Source of the DNA: Leptotrichia wadei
GTDB lineage: Bacteria > Fusobacteriota > Fusobacteriia > Fusobacteriales > Leptotrichiaceae
Length of the DNA: 64,000 nucleotides
Reading direction: 5' to 3'
NCBI RefSeq assembly: GCF_007990545.2
Contig: NZ_AP019829.2
Location: 1,426,001 to 1,490,000 of the forward strand
Shown: positions 47,781 to 56,835 of the stretch, one piece after another
Layout: each line of letters opens with the position of its first letter
Numbering within the stretch: position 1 is the stretch's first letter
Program-made: the position numbers and the translations under genes
The notes under the pieces: generated by a model
Databases searched by the model: none
What the model saw: only the letters and a program-made list of their open reading frames with translations
What the model was told of the DNA's origin: nothing

Positions 47781-48371
47781 ATGGAAAATGATAAAAATAC
47801 AAATATTAAAAGAAATGAAATTAAGGATTTAAGGGTAAAAAGAACCCTTGAAAATATAAATAATGCTTTTAATGAACTTATCTTTGAAACTGATTTTGAA
47901 AAAATTACAGTAAAATCTCTTTCTGAAAAGGCAAAAATTAATAAAAAAACTTTTTATACTTATTATTCTTCGCTTGATGATCTTCTTTTGGAATATCAGG
48001 AAAAAACTTCCAGCGAATACATTGAATAAATTTCAAAGTACCGTATTCCTGAAGATTTTGATAAAATAACCAGAGAATTTTTCCTGTTTTCTGAAAAATA
48101 TGGAGAAGCCTATGAAAAAATAACAAGTAATGAAAAATATTCATATATAAGACAACGAATGATAAATAATGTGATGTCTACAACATGGGGAAAATCGGGC
48201 ATATGCGAAAAAATAGGGGAATACAGATATAATCTTCTTATTGCATTTGTCCAATCAACAACTCTTTCAATGTACAAACAATGGATAACTGATGGGAAAA
48301 AAATCTCTCTTGAAGAAATTATTAGTTTAACTAGTGACCTTTTAATTGATGGAATGAAAAAGTTTTTTTAA
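47781..48371 (+). pseudogene. TetR-family regulator interrupted by an in-frame TAA
   Basis: The N-terminal part has a TetR helix-turn-helix (NINNAFNELIFETDFEKITVKSL, KAKINKKTFYTYYSSLDDLL). TAA at 48027-48029 stops it after EYIE, yet the same frame continues for 113 codons (PEDFDKITREFFLF, and C-terminal helices to KKFF). The pieces make a normal ~196-aa regulator. GGAGG precedes ATG at 47781. A truncated DNA-binding part cannot dimerise normally, so the divergent SnoaL/hydrolase operon is probably derepressed. Confidence 0.85.
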
Positions 48372-48404
48372 TCTATTTTGTAAAATTAAAATCCAACAAT
48401 AAGT

Positions 48405-48434
48405 AAATCAGGATAACTCCCATCATCCTGATTT
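48405..48434 (+). terminator. terminator between the TetR and Mrr genes
   Basis: AAATCAGGAT (48405-48414) pairs perfectly with ATCCTGATTT (48425-48434). It lies 34 nt past the tetR stop and may also serve the minus-strand operon. Confidence 0.65.
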
Positions 48435-48542
48435 TAAATTTCCCCTAAAGCCCATACTTCTAAAACCAATTGAAATAACCCCTTCTACTAATATTAATTC
48501 TCAAATTCAAGTATTTAACCTTCTAATAATTTGTATATACTA

Positions 48543-49583
48543 TTATTCTTGTAACATCTCATCAAAAATTTCTTTTAAATCAATACTCTCAATAATTGAT
48601 TTAAAAATTAATTTTTTTAGTTCTTCTGAAAAAATAACTCTAATTTCATTTTTTTGGCATTCTTCAATTAATTTTGGATTCTCTTCTTCTTTAGCTGGAG
48701 TTATAACCAAAATTTTATCAATTAGTTTTCCATCTTCCCATCCATATTCTTCAGCTTTGTTTACTTGGTCTATAATTATATTAATATTTTCATCAGAAAT
48801 CTCACCTTTGTAATTTTTTACTTGTATAGCTATGTTATAACTTTCTGAAATTGAGATTCCAGGTATATTTACCAAAACATCGGTTCCATGTTCTTCTTCT
48901 TTACTACCACCCGTTTTTTTAATTTTATATCTAGGATAGATTTTTTCTAAAATATCTTTTAATACCTCTTCCCACTGAGAAGCTACAAATTTTTGATTAT
49001 ATTCATCAACAATTTTGTCACAACATTCTTTTAAATTAAAATAAGATTTTACTTGCTCTGATATAATATTTTTTATATTTTCAATAACACTTGTTGATTC
49101 CCTATTTCCTTCTAAATTTTTTATGATTTTTTCAATATCCTCTGAAAAACGACTGATATTCCAAAATCTATTTCTTGCTTTTAACGTACTTTGTATATTT
49201 CCAGAAACATCTTTTCCGTGTCTGTTAAAACATCCAATATATTTTGCAGGAAAAATATGTCCATAATCTTTCTTTTCATCATCAATCTCAAACTTATATC
49301 CTTTTTCTTTATCATCCCAATCTTGAGTTGCTTCAACTATAGCAACACTACCCCAATCTGGCAATCTAGGTATTAACAGTATATCTCCTTTTTTTACATT
49401 ATGATACATGCTTAAATTTTTTCTAGCACCACTATCCTTTGTATCAGGTAGTTCTTGATTTTTATCATATCCCCAACCTTGTCGTAATCGTCCTTGTTCT
49501 AATTCCTTAAAAAAGAAATCTTGATTTTTTACATCAATTCTGTATCCCCAGTAATGCTTTTCTCTTTCTTGTGTATTTTCCAT
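48543..49583 (-). CDS. Mrr-type restriction endonuclease with N-terminal reader-like domain
   Basis: A 346-aa protein. The C-terminal Mrr_cat fold has QWEEVLKDILEKIYP, then GTDVLV with Asp235 and IAIQVKNYKG with Gln254 and Lys256: the D-QxK form of the PD-(D/E)XK site. The N-terminal ~150 residues (HYWGYRID, GRLRQGWGYD, VKKGDILLIPRLPDWGSVAIVEAT, DYGHIFP, RFWNI) look like a PUA/EVE-type reader of modified bases. This design fits a type IV enzyme cutting modified DNA. Last gene of the WYL operon. Confidence 0.85.
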   Translation of the reverse strand: MENTQEREKHYWGYRIDVKNQDFFFKELEQGRLRQGWGYDKNQELPDTKDSGARKNLSMYHNVKKGDILLIPRLPDWGSVAIVEATQDWDDKEKGYKFEIDDEKKDYGHIFPAKYIGCFNRHGKDVSGNIQSTLKARNRFWNISRFSEDIEKIIKNLEGNRESTSVIENIKNIISEQVKSYFNLKECCDKIVDEYNQKFVASQWEEVLKDILEKIYPRYKIKKTGGSKEEEHGTDVLVNIPGISISESYNIAIQVKNYKGEISDENINIIIDQVNKAEEYGWEDGKLIDKILVITPAKEEENPKLIEECQKNEIRVIFSEELKKLIFKSIIESIDLKEIFDEMLQE

Positions 49584-49620
49584 TCTAAATCCCTTCTTTC
49601 TATAATATTAATTAATTTAT

Positions 49621-50328
49621 TTATTTAACTGAATCTTCCACAATGTAAGCAATAATATTTATGAAATTTTCATTTTCTGGATATATTTGCAGTCCCCAAA
49701 GAAATGCCCGCTCATTAAGAATATTAGTCATTATTTTAGCAATATCTTTTATCTGAGTCAATTCAATATTTTTTCCTGCTGTTATATTCAAAAATATTTT
49801 ATAAGTTTTATTTTTATCAAAAGTTTCCAGCTTTAGTTTTAGGTTTTGCAAGAAATCATCAAAAGTTTCTAAATTTCCTTTTTCAAAAATTACGAAAGAT
49901 TTTGAGGTTTTTTGAAATACAGTTTTTAAGTCCGCTAAATCAAGAGTAACCATTCCTTTTGCTGTTAAAGTTTTTGTTATTCCGTTGATTCCATTTTTTA
50001 AATCTTCTGAAGATTTGCATTTTATGATAAAGTCTGTTTTTGAATCAAATAGGTCAGTATAGCCATTTTCAATATCGTAAATGCCAGTAAAAATGTCGTT
50101 TTTTTCAGTGTTTCTGATTATTTCTAAGGCAAAATTTTTATCATTTTCAAAATATGTATTTAAAATTATCAAAATTACATCTGTATCTTGAAAATTTATT
50201 TTTAAATCTTTGTAGTCATTTTTAATTGTAATAATGCTTATATTTTCATGTGTAATTATTTCTTTCTCAATAGTGCTTAGAGCTGTTTCTCCTAAACTTA
50301 TAATTTTTATTTTTGGTATTTTTTCCAT
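49621..50328 (-). CDS. shortened FtsZ paralog without GTP-binding loop
   Basis: A 235-aa protein that aligns with FtsZ over most of its length. LKNGINGITKTLTAKGMVTLDLADLKTVF, in parts, matches the FtsZ helix H7 and T7 loop; Asp130 and Asp133 stand for the catalytic NxDFAD aspartates, with Thr for Asn. NITAG (181-185) and AFLWGLQIYPENENFINIIAYI fit the C-terminal FtsZ domain. The N-terminus keeps the first strand (IKIISLG) but the GGGTGTG loop is replaced by LNTYFENDKN, and ~60 residues are gone, as is the C-terminal tail. It should not bind GTP but might cap FtsZ filaments. AAAGGAG precedes ATG. Confidence 0.75.
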   Translation of the reverse strand: MEKIPKIKIISLGETALSTIEKEIITHENISIITIKNDYKDLKINFQDTDVILIILNTYFENDKNFALEIIRNTEKNDIFTGIYDIENGYTDLFDSKTDFIIKCKSSEDLKNGINGITKTLTAKGMVTLDLADLKTVFQKTSKSFVIFEKGNLETFDDFLQNLKLKLETFDKNKTYKIFLNITAGKNIELTQIKDIAKIMTNILNERAFLWGLQIYPENENFINIIAYIVEDSVK

Positions 50329-50352
50329 AAATTTTCTCCTTTTTATAGAAAT

Positions 50353-51294
50353 TTATTTTAAAATTTTGTATTCAATAACGTAATCTCCCTGACTTCGTAG
50401 CCACATTTCCGCTCCAAAACTTCCATAAACTTCGATTTTTACAGTATAAACTGTAGTTTCCCGATTATTTTCTTTAACTATTTTTTCATCCAATATTTCT
50501 GCAGTTGGAAATTTATCAAGCACATACTCGATATAGCCTCTGTATTTAAATTCTATTCTTGTAAGAGGTCCTAAGTGCATAAAATGTATATATTTTCTAA
50601 ATTCACCATCTTTAAATTTGTCAGAATAATTTAAGATTTTAAATTTTCTGCCTGTATTTTCTATCTTTTTCATTCTATCAATTCTAAAAATTGCAGGATA
50701 TTCTTCTTTATTTTCAATATATCCAATTAGATAAAAATAATATTCAGAAAACATTATTGACAGTGGCTTTATTCTGTATTCTTTATATTGTTTATCTTTT
50801 TTTGTATAATTTAAATGCACCCATTCTTGATTTTTTATACATTGCGCTAATTTCCAAATACTTTCGAGTAGTTTCTGTCCATGTTGTAAAGGAATATAAT
50901 TCACCTTTTCACTATTTATCAAATTTTTTATTATCTCCCTATCGTTTATTGAGGAATTGTTAACTAGTTTCGTTATTAATTTTTCAGTTTCTTCTTTATT
51001 AAAAGCCCGACTTTCAAGGATAATTTTACTTATAGCCAAAAGTTCTTCGTTTGTAAAAGCTATCTTGTCATTCTTTTCAAGATAATAACCTTTTTTTGAA
51101 CTAGAATATTTTATATCCGATTCACCTTCTTCAAAAAAATAATTCCTCAAAGTAGCTATATCTCGTTGTATCGTTTTTTTATCGACTTTAAATTCATTAG
51201 CTAAATCACTTCTATTCACTATCTCTTTTTGATTCAACCTTTTCATTATTTTTAATATTCTAATTGATTTTTCCTCAGAATTTTCATTTTTCAT
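50353..51294 (-). CDS. WYL-domain transcriptional regulator
   Basis: A 313-aa regulator. An N-terminal helix-turn-helix (EIVNRSDLANEFKVDKKTIQRDIATLRNY) is followed by a WYL domain near 150-230 (WVHLNYTKK, YRIKPLSIMFSEYYFYLIGY, IFRIDRMKKI) and the WCX extension. WYL proteins such as BrxR and CapW control phage-defence operons and may sense nucleic acid or nucleotides. It is the second gene of the operon with the FtsZ-like and Mrr genes; the palindrome at 52551-52567 is its likely site. Confidence 0.9.
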   Translation of the reverse strand: MKNENSEEKSIRILKIMKRLNQKEIVNRSDLANEFKVDKKTIQRDIATLRNYFFEEGESDIKYSSSKKGYYLEKNDKIAFTNEELLAISKIILESRAFNKEETEKLITKLVNNSSINDREIIKNLINSEKVNYIPLQHGQKLLESIWKLAQCIKNQEWVHLNYTKKDKQYKEYRIKPLSIMFSEYYFYLIGYIENKEEYPAIFRIDRMKKIENTGRKFKILNYSDKFKDGEFRKYIHFMHLGPLTRIEFKYRGYIEYVLDKFPTAEILDEKIVKENNRETTVYTVKIEVYGSFGAEMWLRSQGDYVIEYKILK

Positions 51295-51368
51295 GATTAA
51301 GATTAAGCCTTTCTAAAAAATTTTTCTCAACGTTTTAATTATACCTTGATTTATCACTTTTTCAAAAT

Positions 51369-52499
51369 TTAAAACTTTTTCCTAATTTTTCTTTTACTTC
51401 GAAATCTTTTCTTTAATCTCTTTTCTTCAAAATATTCTACATATTCCTCTCTTATGTCTCTACAATTTTTCATTTTATTAAATTTCTCAATTTTTTCCGT
51501 TATTTTATCAACCATTTTTTTTATATCTTTTAATGAACTATCTAGATTTACTGCAAAACACATTAATGGAATTTCATTATTTTCACAATCAATATCTTCA
51601 TAATTAACTTCCTTAAAATCAGGAAATATATCTTTTAATTCTTTCTGAATTAATTTTATTGTCTTTTCTTCGACTTTATTATTATTAAACCATTTTAACA
51701 AAAAATAATTATTTGTTTTTTTATCTTCTGCAATTAAATTTACACAAAAGCATTCTATAAAAAATTCATGTTTCAACCATTTTATATAATCAAAACAACG
51801 ATATACATCATAATCTTCAAATTTTTTATTTATATAACTTTCTAAAACTAAATATAAAGATAAATTTTCGTTAATATTTACACCAAAATTTTTCTTATTT
51901 TCCTGATTAATTTGATTGTAATAACTGTCAAAAATACTGTCATCTATATATTTTTTTGAATTTTCAAATAAAGTTAAAAATTTTTCTTTATCGTATAAAA
52001 TATTTATTTCTTCTACTTCTTCCTTTTCATACCTAGAAATTAAATCAGATGAAAAATGAACAATTTTTACATTATTCTCTTCGTTTTCTTTTAAATTCTC
52101 ATATTTTTTTAATAATTTAATTAATTTCCCATTGTATTCATTAAAATCTTTTGAATATTCGTAATAACTAAAATCTCTGAAATATATATATTTTCTGTTT
52201 CCATTTTGATTCCTATTTAAAATTAACAAAATCGGACAATCACCTAAAATTCTATCAATAAAAGTTCCATTTTCAGAATAATAATTTTTATTTGAAAAAT
52301 GTATCTCAATATCTTCTGTAGTTAACTTTTCTCCTAAAATTTCCTCAATAAATTTTTTTGCCATATTTTTTAAAGCCACCTTACTACTATTATTTGTAGT
52401 CTCAACATTTAACCATTTTATCATCCAATATAAAAAAATATCGGTATCAAACTCAGCGTTATAAAAAGCATCATTTTTAACTAATTTTACATTACTCAT
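51369..52499 (-). CDS. unknown 376-aa protein, possibly a degenerate PD-(D/E)XK protein
   Basis: First gene of the WYL operon. I do not recognise it with certainty. The N-terminal layout (FDTDIFLYWMIKWLNVE, then FIEEILG, FIDRILGDCPILLILN, a Tyr-rich strand and KLLKKYENLK) recalls PDDEXK_4 nucleases, but the ExK pair is not visible. The middle is helical and acidic; the tail is very basic (KRLKKRFRSKRKIRKKF), fit for nucleic-acid binding. No signal or membrane segment. ATG at 52499 follows GAGGAG and GGGG. Confidence 0.7.
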   Translation of the reverse strand: MSNVKLVKNDAFYNAEFDTDIFLYWMIKWLNVETTNNSSKVALKNMAKKFIEEILGEKLTTEDIEIHFSNKNYYSENGTFIDRILGDCPILLILNRNQNGNRKYIYFRDFSYYEYSKDFNEYNGKLIKLLKKYENLKENEENNVKIVHFSSDLISRYEKEEVEEINILYDKEKFLTLFENSKKYIDDSIFDSYYNQINQENKKNFGVNINENLSLYLVLESYINKKFEDYDVYRCFDYIKWLKHEFFIECFCVNLIAEDKKTNNYFLLKWFNNNKVEEKTIKLIQKELKDIFPDFKEVNYEDIDCENNEIPLMCFAVNLDSSLKDIKKMVDKITEKIEKFNKMKNCRDIREEYVEYFEEKRLKKRFRSKRKIRKKF

Positions 52500-52534
52500 T
52501 TTCCCCATCTCCTCAACTTTATTTTTGTTATTTA

Positions 52535-52567
52535 ATTATACTTTTTATATGAGACACATTTTGTCTC
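52535..52567 (-). promoter_or_regulatory. promoter and palindromic operator of the WYL operon
   Basis: Minus-strand TATAAT (52535-52540) lies ~36 nt before the first gene. The -35 region is poor and is covered by the perfect palindrome GAGACA-CATTT-TGTCTC (52551-52567). This is where an activator or repressor would bind; the WYL protein is the obvious candidate. Confidence 0.65.
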
Positions 52568-52876
52568 TTTAGAATAAGAATTTATTTTTTCAAATAAAAA
52601 TTATTATTCCTAAATTTTCAGAATTTTAAATAATTTTAAATTTTTATTATATTCAGATTTTTCTTAAATTCTATAACTAAAATCATAAATTTCAATACTA
52701 AATGCAATGTTTTTTTAGATTTCCTCAAATTTAATTTCATTACTCCTATACTCAATTTTTTGTTATTTTCAGTATATTAAATTAATTTTTTTCATTCAAT
52801 TAAAAAATATGATATTCCTTTTTTTCTCAATCTTAACTGAATTAAAATAAGTTACAAAAATAACTTTATTAATAAA
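52568..52876. other. AT-rich intergenic stretch
   Basis: Divergent region between the WYL operon and the acyl-CoA dehydrogenase gene. No gene or repeat is visible. Confidence 0.4.
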
Positions 52877-52905
52877 TTGTCATTTTTTTTCATTTGTGTT
52901 ATAAT
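52877..52905 (+). promoter_or_regulatory. promoter of the acyl-CoA dehydrogenase gene
   Basis: TTGTCA (52877-52882), 17-nt spacer, TATAAT (52900-52905). The start site falls in an imperfect dyad ATAACAACTGTTAT (52904-52917), a possible operator. Confidence 0.72.
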
Positions 52906-52979
52906 AACAACTGTTATATAAACAAATTATTTTAAAATCAAAATATTTTGGTTTAAATTACTTACTTGGGAGGAGAAAA

Positions 52980-54422
52980 ATGAATAAATTTATAAATGGA
53001 AATTTGCTAAAAATGAATACAGAAGAATTTCTGTCTAATATAAAGAAAGCTTTCAATGATGTTTTTTCAAATGGAAATATTGAGAAAATAAACTTAATGA
53101 ACTATTTGTCAGAGAAGAAATGGTTAAGTATAAAAAAATGTGGACTTTTACTGCCCTTTCTACCAGAAAAATTTGGAGGAAGAAAAAATAGTCAGCTTGA
53201 AATTCAGGAAGTTCTTAGAATCGCTGGGAACTATGGTGTACCAGTTACACTTAGAACAGGAATTGAAGGAGCATTAGTATTGCAGCCGCTTCTTGAATAT
53301 GGGAATGAGGAGCAAATTGAAAAAGGTTTGGAAATGATATTTAACGGAGAAGGTGGAGGACTGGCTATAACAGAGCCTGAAACTTCTGGATCTGCTATCG
53401 CAAAAGAAATGCAGTCTTACTATGAATATGTTGATGAAAATACAATTCATGTTAAAGCTGATAAATATTGGCAAGGAAATTCTCAAAGTGATTTTTTATT
53501 AATTGCCGCAAAGGAAAAGAAAGAAGGTAAATTATCAAAAGTAATCAGCTTAATTTTAGTTCCAAGAGAATATATAACTTATGATGTACTAAATTCGGAA
53601 GGTTTAAAAGCAGTAAGATATGCTGTAAATCATGTTGATGCAAAGATTCCTGCAAAATATATAATAAAACTTTCAGAAAACAGGGCAAATTGTCTTAGAG
53701 AATTTCAAAATATCTTTATAAGAAGCCGATTGCAACTAGTTGGAATGACACATGGAATTATGGAATATATTGTAAAAAATATAAATAAATTTGCCAGAAA
53801 AGAAATACCATTTGTTCAAAATGAATTAAATGAAATCGAAAATACTTACGATATATCAAAAATTATGTATAGCTATACTTGCAATAATGTCTCTCCAGAT
53901 AAGTCTGTTTCAGATAAATTAATGGAAGCAAATATTATAAAGAGCCTTGCTACTGAATATACTTACAAGGCATCGAGAATCGCACAAAAACTTCTAGGGG
54001 CAAAAGGATTTGAAGCTGGGCATCCAATGAGTAATGTGGCAATTGACTTTAGACCATTTACTATCTTTGAAGGTCCAAATGATATGCTTTATTCAGAAAT
54101 TTATGATCAGTTTTCAAAAGCTACGGCTGTGGAAAAGAAGGAGGGAATCCGAATTAATAAAAATTCTACGATTTATGAAAGATTTATTTTGGATAAACGA
54201 TTTGAAAATATATCTGTAAATAATATTGTTAATAAAGTAGACGATTTAATCAGTTTTCTAAAACATCATACATTAAATGAGATGGATCAGATAAAAAAAG
54301 TTTTTGTTGGGAAAATACTAGCAAGATTGTTTCTTTTAATTCAAACAGAATCAGATAATTTAATAAAATTTTTGATAAGGGATATTAGAAAAGATATTTT
54401 GGATTTTGAATATAATAGTTAG
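52980..54422 (+). CDS. acyl-CoA dehydrogenase-family flavoprotein
   Basis: A 480-aa ACAD-family protein, about 90 residues longer than usual at the C-terminus. N-terminal helices lead to LPEKFGG, the FAD/substrate strand GGGLAITEPETSGSA, and the C-terminal IARIAQKLLGAKGFEAGHPM-type helix with FTIFEGPNDML, where the usual catalytic Glu motif YEGT is kept as FEGP. It stands alone, without CoA ligase or electron-transfer flavoprotein genes, so beta-oxidation is unlikely; a reductase or biosynthetic role is possible. GGAGGAG precedes ATG. Confidence 0.8.
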   Translation: MNKFINGNLLKMNTEEFLSNIKKAFNDVFSNGNIEKINLMNYLSEKKWLSIKKCGLLLPFLPEKFGGRKNSQLEIQEVLRIAGNYGVPVTLRTGIEGALVLQPLLEYGNEEQIEKGLEMIFNGEGGGLAITEPETSGSAIAKEMQSYYEYVDENTIHVKADKYWQGNSQSDFLLIAAKEKKEGKLSKVISLILVPREYITYDVLNSEGLKAVRYAVNHVDAKIPAKYIIKLSENRANCLREFQNIFIRSRLQLVGMTHGIMEYIVKNINKFARKEIPFVQNELNEIENTYDISKIMYSYTCNNVSPDKSVSDKLMEANIIKSLATEYTYKASRIAQKLLGAKGFEAGHPMSNVAIDFRPFTIFEGPNDMLYSEIYDQFSKATAVEKKEGIRINKNSTIYERFILDKRFENISVNNIVNKVDDLISFLKHHTLNEMDQIKKVFVGKILARLFLLIQTESDNLIKFLIRDIRKDILDFEYNS

Positions 54423-54431
54423 CTTAATAAA

Positions 54432-54467
54432 AAAAGAAGGATAGCTCATAAAAGCTATTCTTCTTTT
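54432..54467 (+). terminator. terminator after the acyl-CoA dehydrogenase gene
   Basis: A 15-bp stem, AAAAGAAGGATAGCT (54432-54446) with AGCTATTCTTCTTTT (54453-54467), one G-U pair, then T-rich DNA. Confidence 0.88.
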
Positions 54468-54515
54468 GTTTTTTTCTTTAATAAATTAAAGATCAAATTT
54501 TCTCAAAATCCAAGT

Positions 54516-54974
54516 CTATTTAATAAATTCCAAAAATTCTTTTACTTGTTTTTTCAAGGCTTCTTTATGCTCATCAGTCAAGTTCAATATTCCTGTTCCC
54601 CATGCTTCTGCTAGTACGATTAAACCTGTTCCAGTTCCTTCCATTGGATTCATACGGATATATAAAAATAATGTTGAAAGATTTTGTCTTACAAATTTTC
54701 CTTCAGTTGAACCTGCAATACTACTTACAGTTACTGGTTTTCCTGCTATTACTGTTGGTGTTTCCCTATCAAAAGCCACTAACGGACGAGATAACCAATC
54801 CAATAAATTTTTTAACACAGCTGGATAAGAACCGTTGTATTCTGGTGAAACTACCCACACAGCATCTGCTTTTCCAACTTGGTCACGAACATCTCTAACT
54901 GATTGAGGTGCTGGAAATTCTGTATCTTGTTCCAATAATGGCACATCTCTATAATTTAAAAATTCCACATTCAC
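54516..54974 (-). pseudogene. 5'-truncated NADPH-dependent FMN reductase
   Basis: The frame encodes 152 residues of an NADPH_dep_FMN_red protein (VNVEFLNYRDVPLLEQD, VSPEYNGSYPAVLKNLLDWLSRP, GKPVTVSSIAGSTEG). The first strand and the phosphate loop GSxRxxS are absent. Upstream, another frame gives FSDCIAKELKK, the expected preceding helix, so a frameshift lies near 54975-54985, and beyond 55015 nothing matches. The frame opens with GTG and no ribosome site. Confidence 0.75.
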
Positions 54975-55205
54975 ATCTTTTTCAATTCTTTTGCGATACA
55001 GTCTGAAAATGTTTGGATACTTTTAAGTAGTCTTTATTTTAAGATTTTTTAGCCCTAAATTATTATATTCAATATTGTAACTTATAATATTGTAAACTAA
55101 AATTCATTTAAACCTTGAATTTTTTCCCATTTTACTATACAATATTCTGAAGTATTCAAAACTAATTTTTTAAATTTTATTTCAAAATAAACAGAAAGGA
55201 AAAAT

Positions 55206-55994
55206 ATGAAACAATATGTTGTAGATGCCTTTACAGACACTGTTTTCAAAGGAAATCCTGCTGCTGTGTGTATTATGGATTCTTGGATAGATGACGACTT
55301 GATGCTTTCGATTACTAGAGAGAATAATTTGTCAGAGACGGCTTTTGCTGTGAAGGAAAATGAGAAATATAGATTGCGTTGGTTCACTCCTGGCGGAGAA
55401 ATCGACCTTTGTGGACATGCTACTTTGGCGACAGCTTTTGTGATAACTAATTTTTATGAAAAAAATATTGATAAAATCGTGTTTGACACATTGAGTGGCG
55501 ATTTAACTGTTCATAAAAAAGGAGAATTATTTGAGTTAAATTTTCCTTCTTATAACTTAAAATCTGTTGAAATTACGAAAGAAATAATTGATGCGATTGG
55601 AGTTAAACCGCTAGAAGTCTTTATTGACAGGGATTTAGTTTGTGTTTTGGAAAATTCGGAACTTGTGGAAAAGTTTGAGCCAAATTTGGAAAAAATTAAA
55701 TTACTTGATGGACTTCTCTTGCACATTACGGCTAAATCTGATGAAAACTCAGAATTTGATTGTATTTCTCGTTCTTTTGCACCAAAATTGAATGTTGCTG
55801 AAGATCCTGTTTGTGGCTCTGGCCATTGTCATCTTGTGCCACTTTGGTCAGATAAATTGGGAAAAAATGAGATTGTCGCATTTCAAGCTTCCAAACGGAC
55901 AGGAATTCTTTATTGCAGATTAAATAGAGAAAAAAATCGAGTTTCATTGAGTGGGAAAGCTATATTATTTGCAGTTTCAGAAATTTTTATTTAA
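55206..55994 (+). CDS. PhzF-family isomerase/epimerase
   Basis: A 262-aa PhzF-like protein with the diaminopimelate-epimerase double-hotdog fold. The N-terminus VDAFTDTVFKGNPAAVC is typical, the catalytic Glu44 lies in NLSETAF, GGEIDLCGHATLA follows, and EDPVCGSGH is the second-half signature. The reaction is not predictable from sequence. AGAAAGGA precedes ATG. It is just upstream of the 5-oxoproline genes and in the same direction. Confidence 0.92.
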   Translation: MKQYVVDAFTDTVFKGNPAAVCIMDSWIDDDLMLSITRENNLSETAFAVKENEKYRLRWFTPGGEIDLCGHATLATAFVITNFYEKNIDKIVFDTLSGDLTVHKKGELFELNFPSYNLKSVEITKEIIDAIGVKPLEVFIDRDLVCVLENSELVEKFEPNLEKIKLLDGLLLHITAKSDENSEFDCISRSFAPKLNVAEDPVCGSGHCHLVPLWSDKLGKNEIVAFQASKRTGILYCRLNREKNRVSLSGKAILFAVSEIFI

Positions 55995-56154
55995 AAAATT
56001 TTATTTTCTATTTTTCAAAACTTAAAAAGCAGTATAAAATTAGAAATCTATTTTTTTCTTAAAACTATTGCATTTTCACTATTTCAAGGTAAAATCATAT
56101 TAGGATTATATGATAATTTTAAAAAAATAATAAACTTTATTAGGAGGAATACTT

Positions 56155-56835
56155 ATGAATTTATGGATACTTATTGGTATTGTTATTATTGTAGTGGGAT
56201 TTTCTTTGAAGCTAGATGTGCTGGCTGTGGTGCTTACTGCTGGTATAGCTACTGGAATTGCTGCAAAAATGAATTTTTTTGAAATTCTTGGAATTATTGG
56301 AAAGGCTTTTGTGGATAATAGACTTATGTCAATTTTTTTGATTAGTTTGCCAGTCATTGCAGTCCTTGAAAGATATGGACTTAGAGAAAGAAGTGCAGCT
56401 TTAATTGAAAAATTAAAAAATGCGACTGCTGGTAGAATCTTAGGACTTTATATGGTAATCCGTTCGATTGCGAGTGCATTGTCAATTAGAATTGGTGGGC
56501 ATATTCAGTTTATACGACCTCTTATTTACCCAATGTCTGAAGCTGCTGCAAAAGCTCATAAAAATCAGGATTTAACAGAAAAGCAAACTGAAGAGTTAAA
56601 AAGTTTAAGTGCTGCAATTGAAAATTATGGAAATTTCTTTTCACAAAACATATTTGTCGGTGCATCGGGACTTCTTTTGATTCAGACTACACTGAAGGAA
56701 AATGGATATGCTGTATCTTTGAAGCAATTGGCGCTATCTTCAATACCAATTGGGATAATTGCAATAATTTTCACTTTTATTCAAGTATATATTTATGATA
56801 AAAAAATAATTTTGAGCAAAGGAGGTAAAAAATAA
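56155..56835 (+). CDS. 5-oxoproline transporter, DUF969 subunit
   Basis: A 226-aa membrane protein with about five helices. DUF969 features include an N-terminal IVVGFSLKLDVLAVVLTAG, then ERYGLRERSA and SIRIGGHIQFIRPL. It pairs with DUF979, and in many bacteria both lie next to pyroglutamyl peptidase, as here, which supports 5-oxoproline (pyroglutamate) uptake. AGGAGG lies 7 nt before ATG. Its stop overlaps the next start. Confidence 0.88.
   Translation: MNLWILIGIVIIVVGFSLKLDVLAVVLTAGIATGIAAKMNFFEILGIIGKAFVDNRLMSIFLISLPVIAVLERYGLRERSAALIEKLKNATAGRILGLYMVIRSIASALSIRIGGHIQFIRPLIYPMSEAAAKAHKNQDLTEKQTEELKSLSAAIENYGNFFSQNIFVGASGLLLIQTTLKENGYAVSLKQLALSSIPIGIIAIIFTFIQVYIYDKKIILSKGGKK

Noticed and set aside
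48159-48371. Separate 70-aa gene after the TetR N-terminus
   Set aside because: Same frame as the TetR gene and fits the rest of its C-terminal domain.
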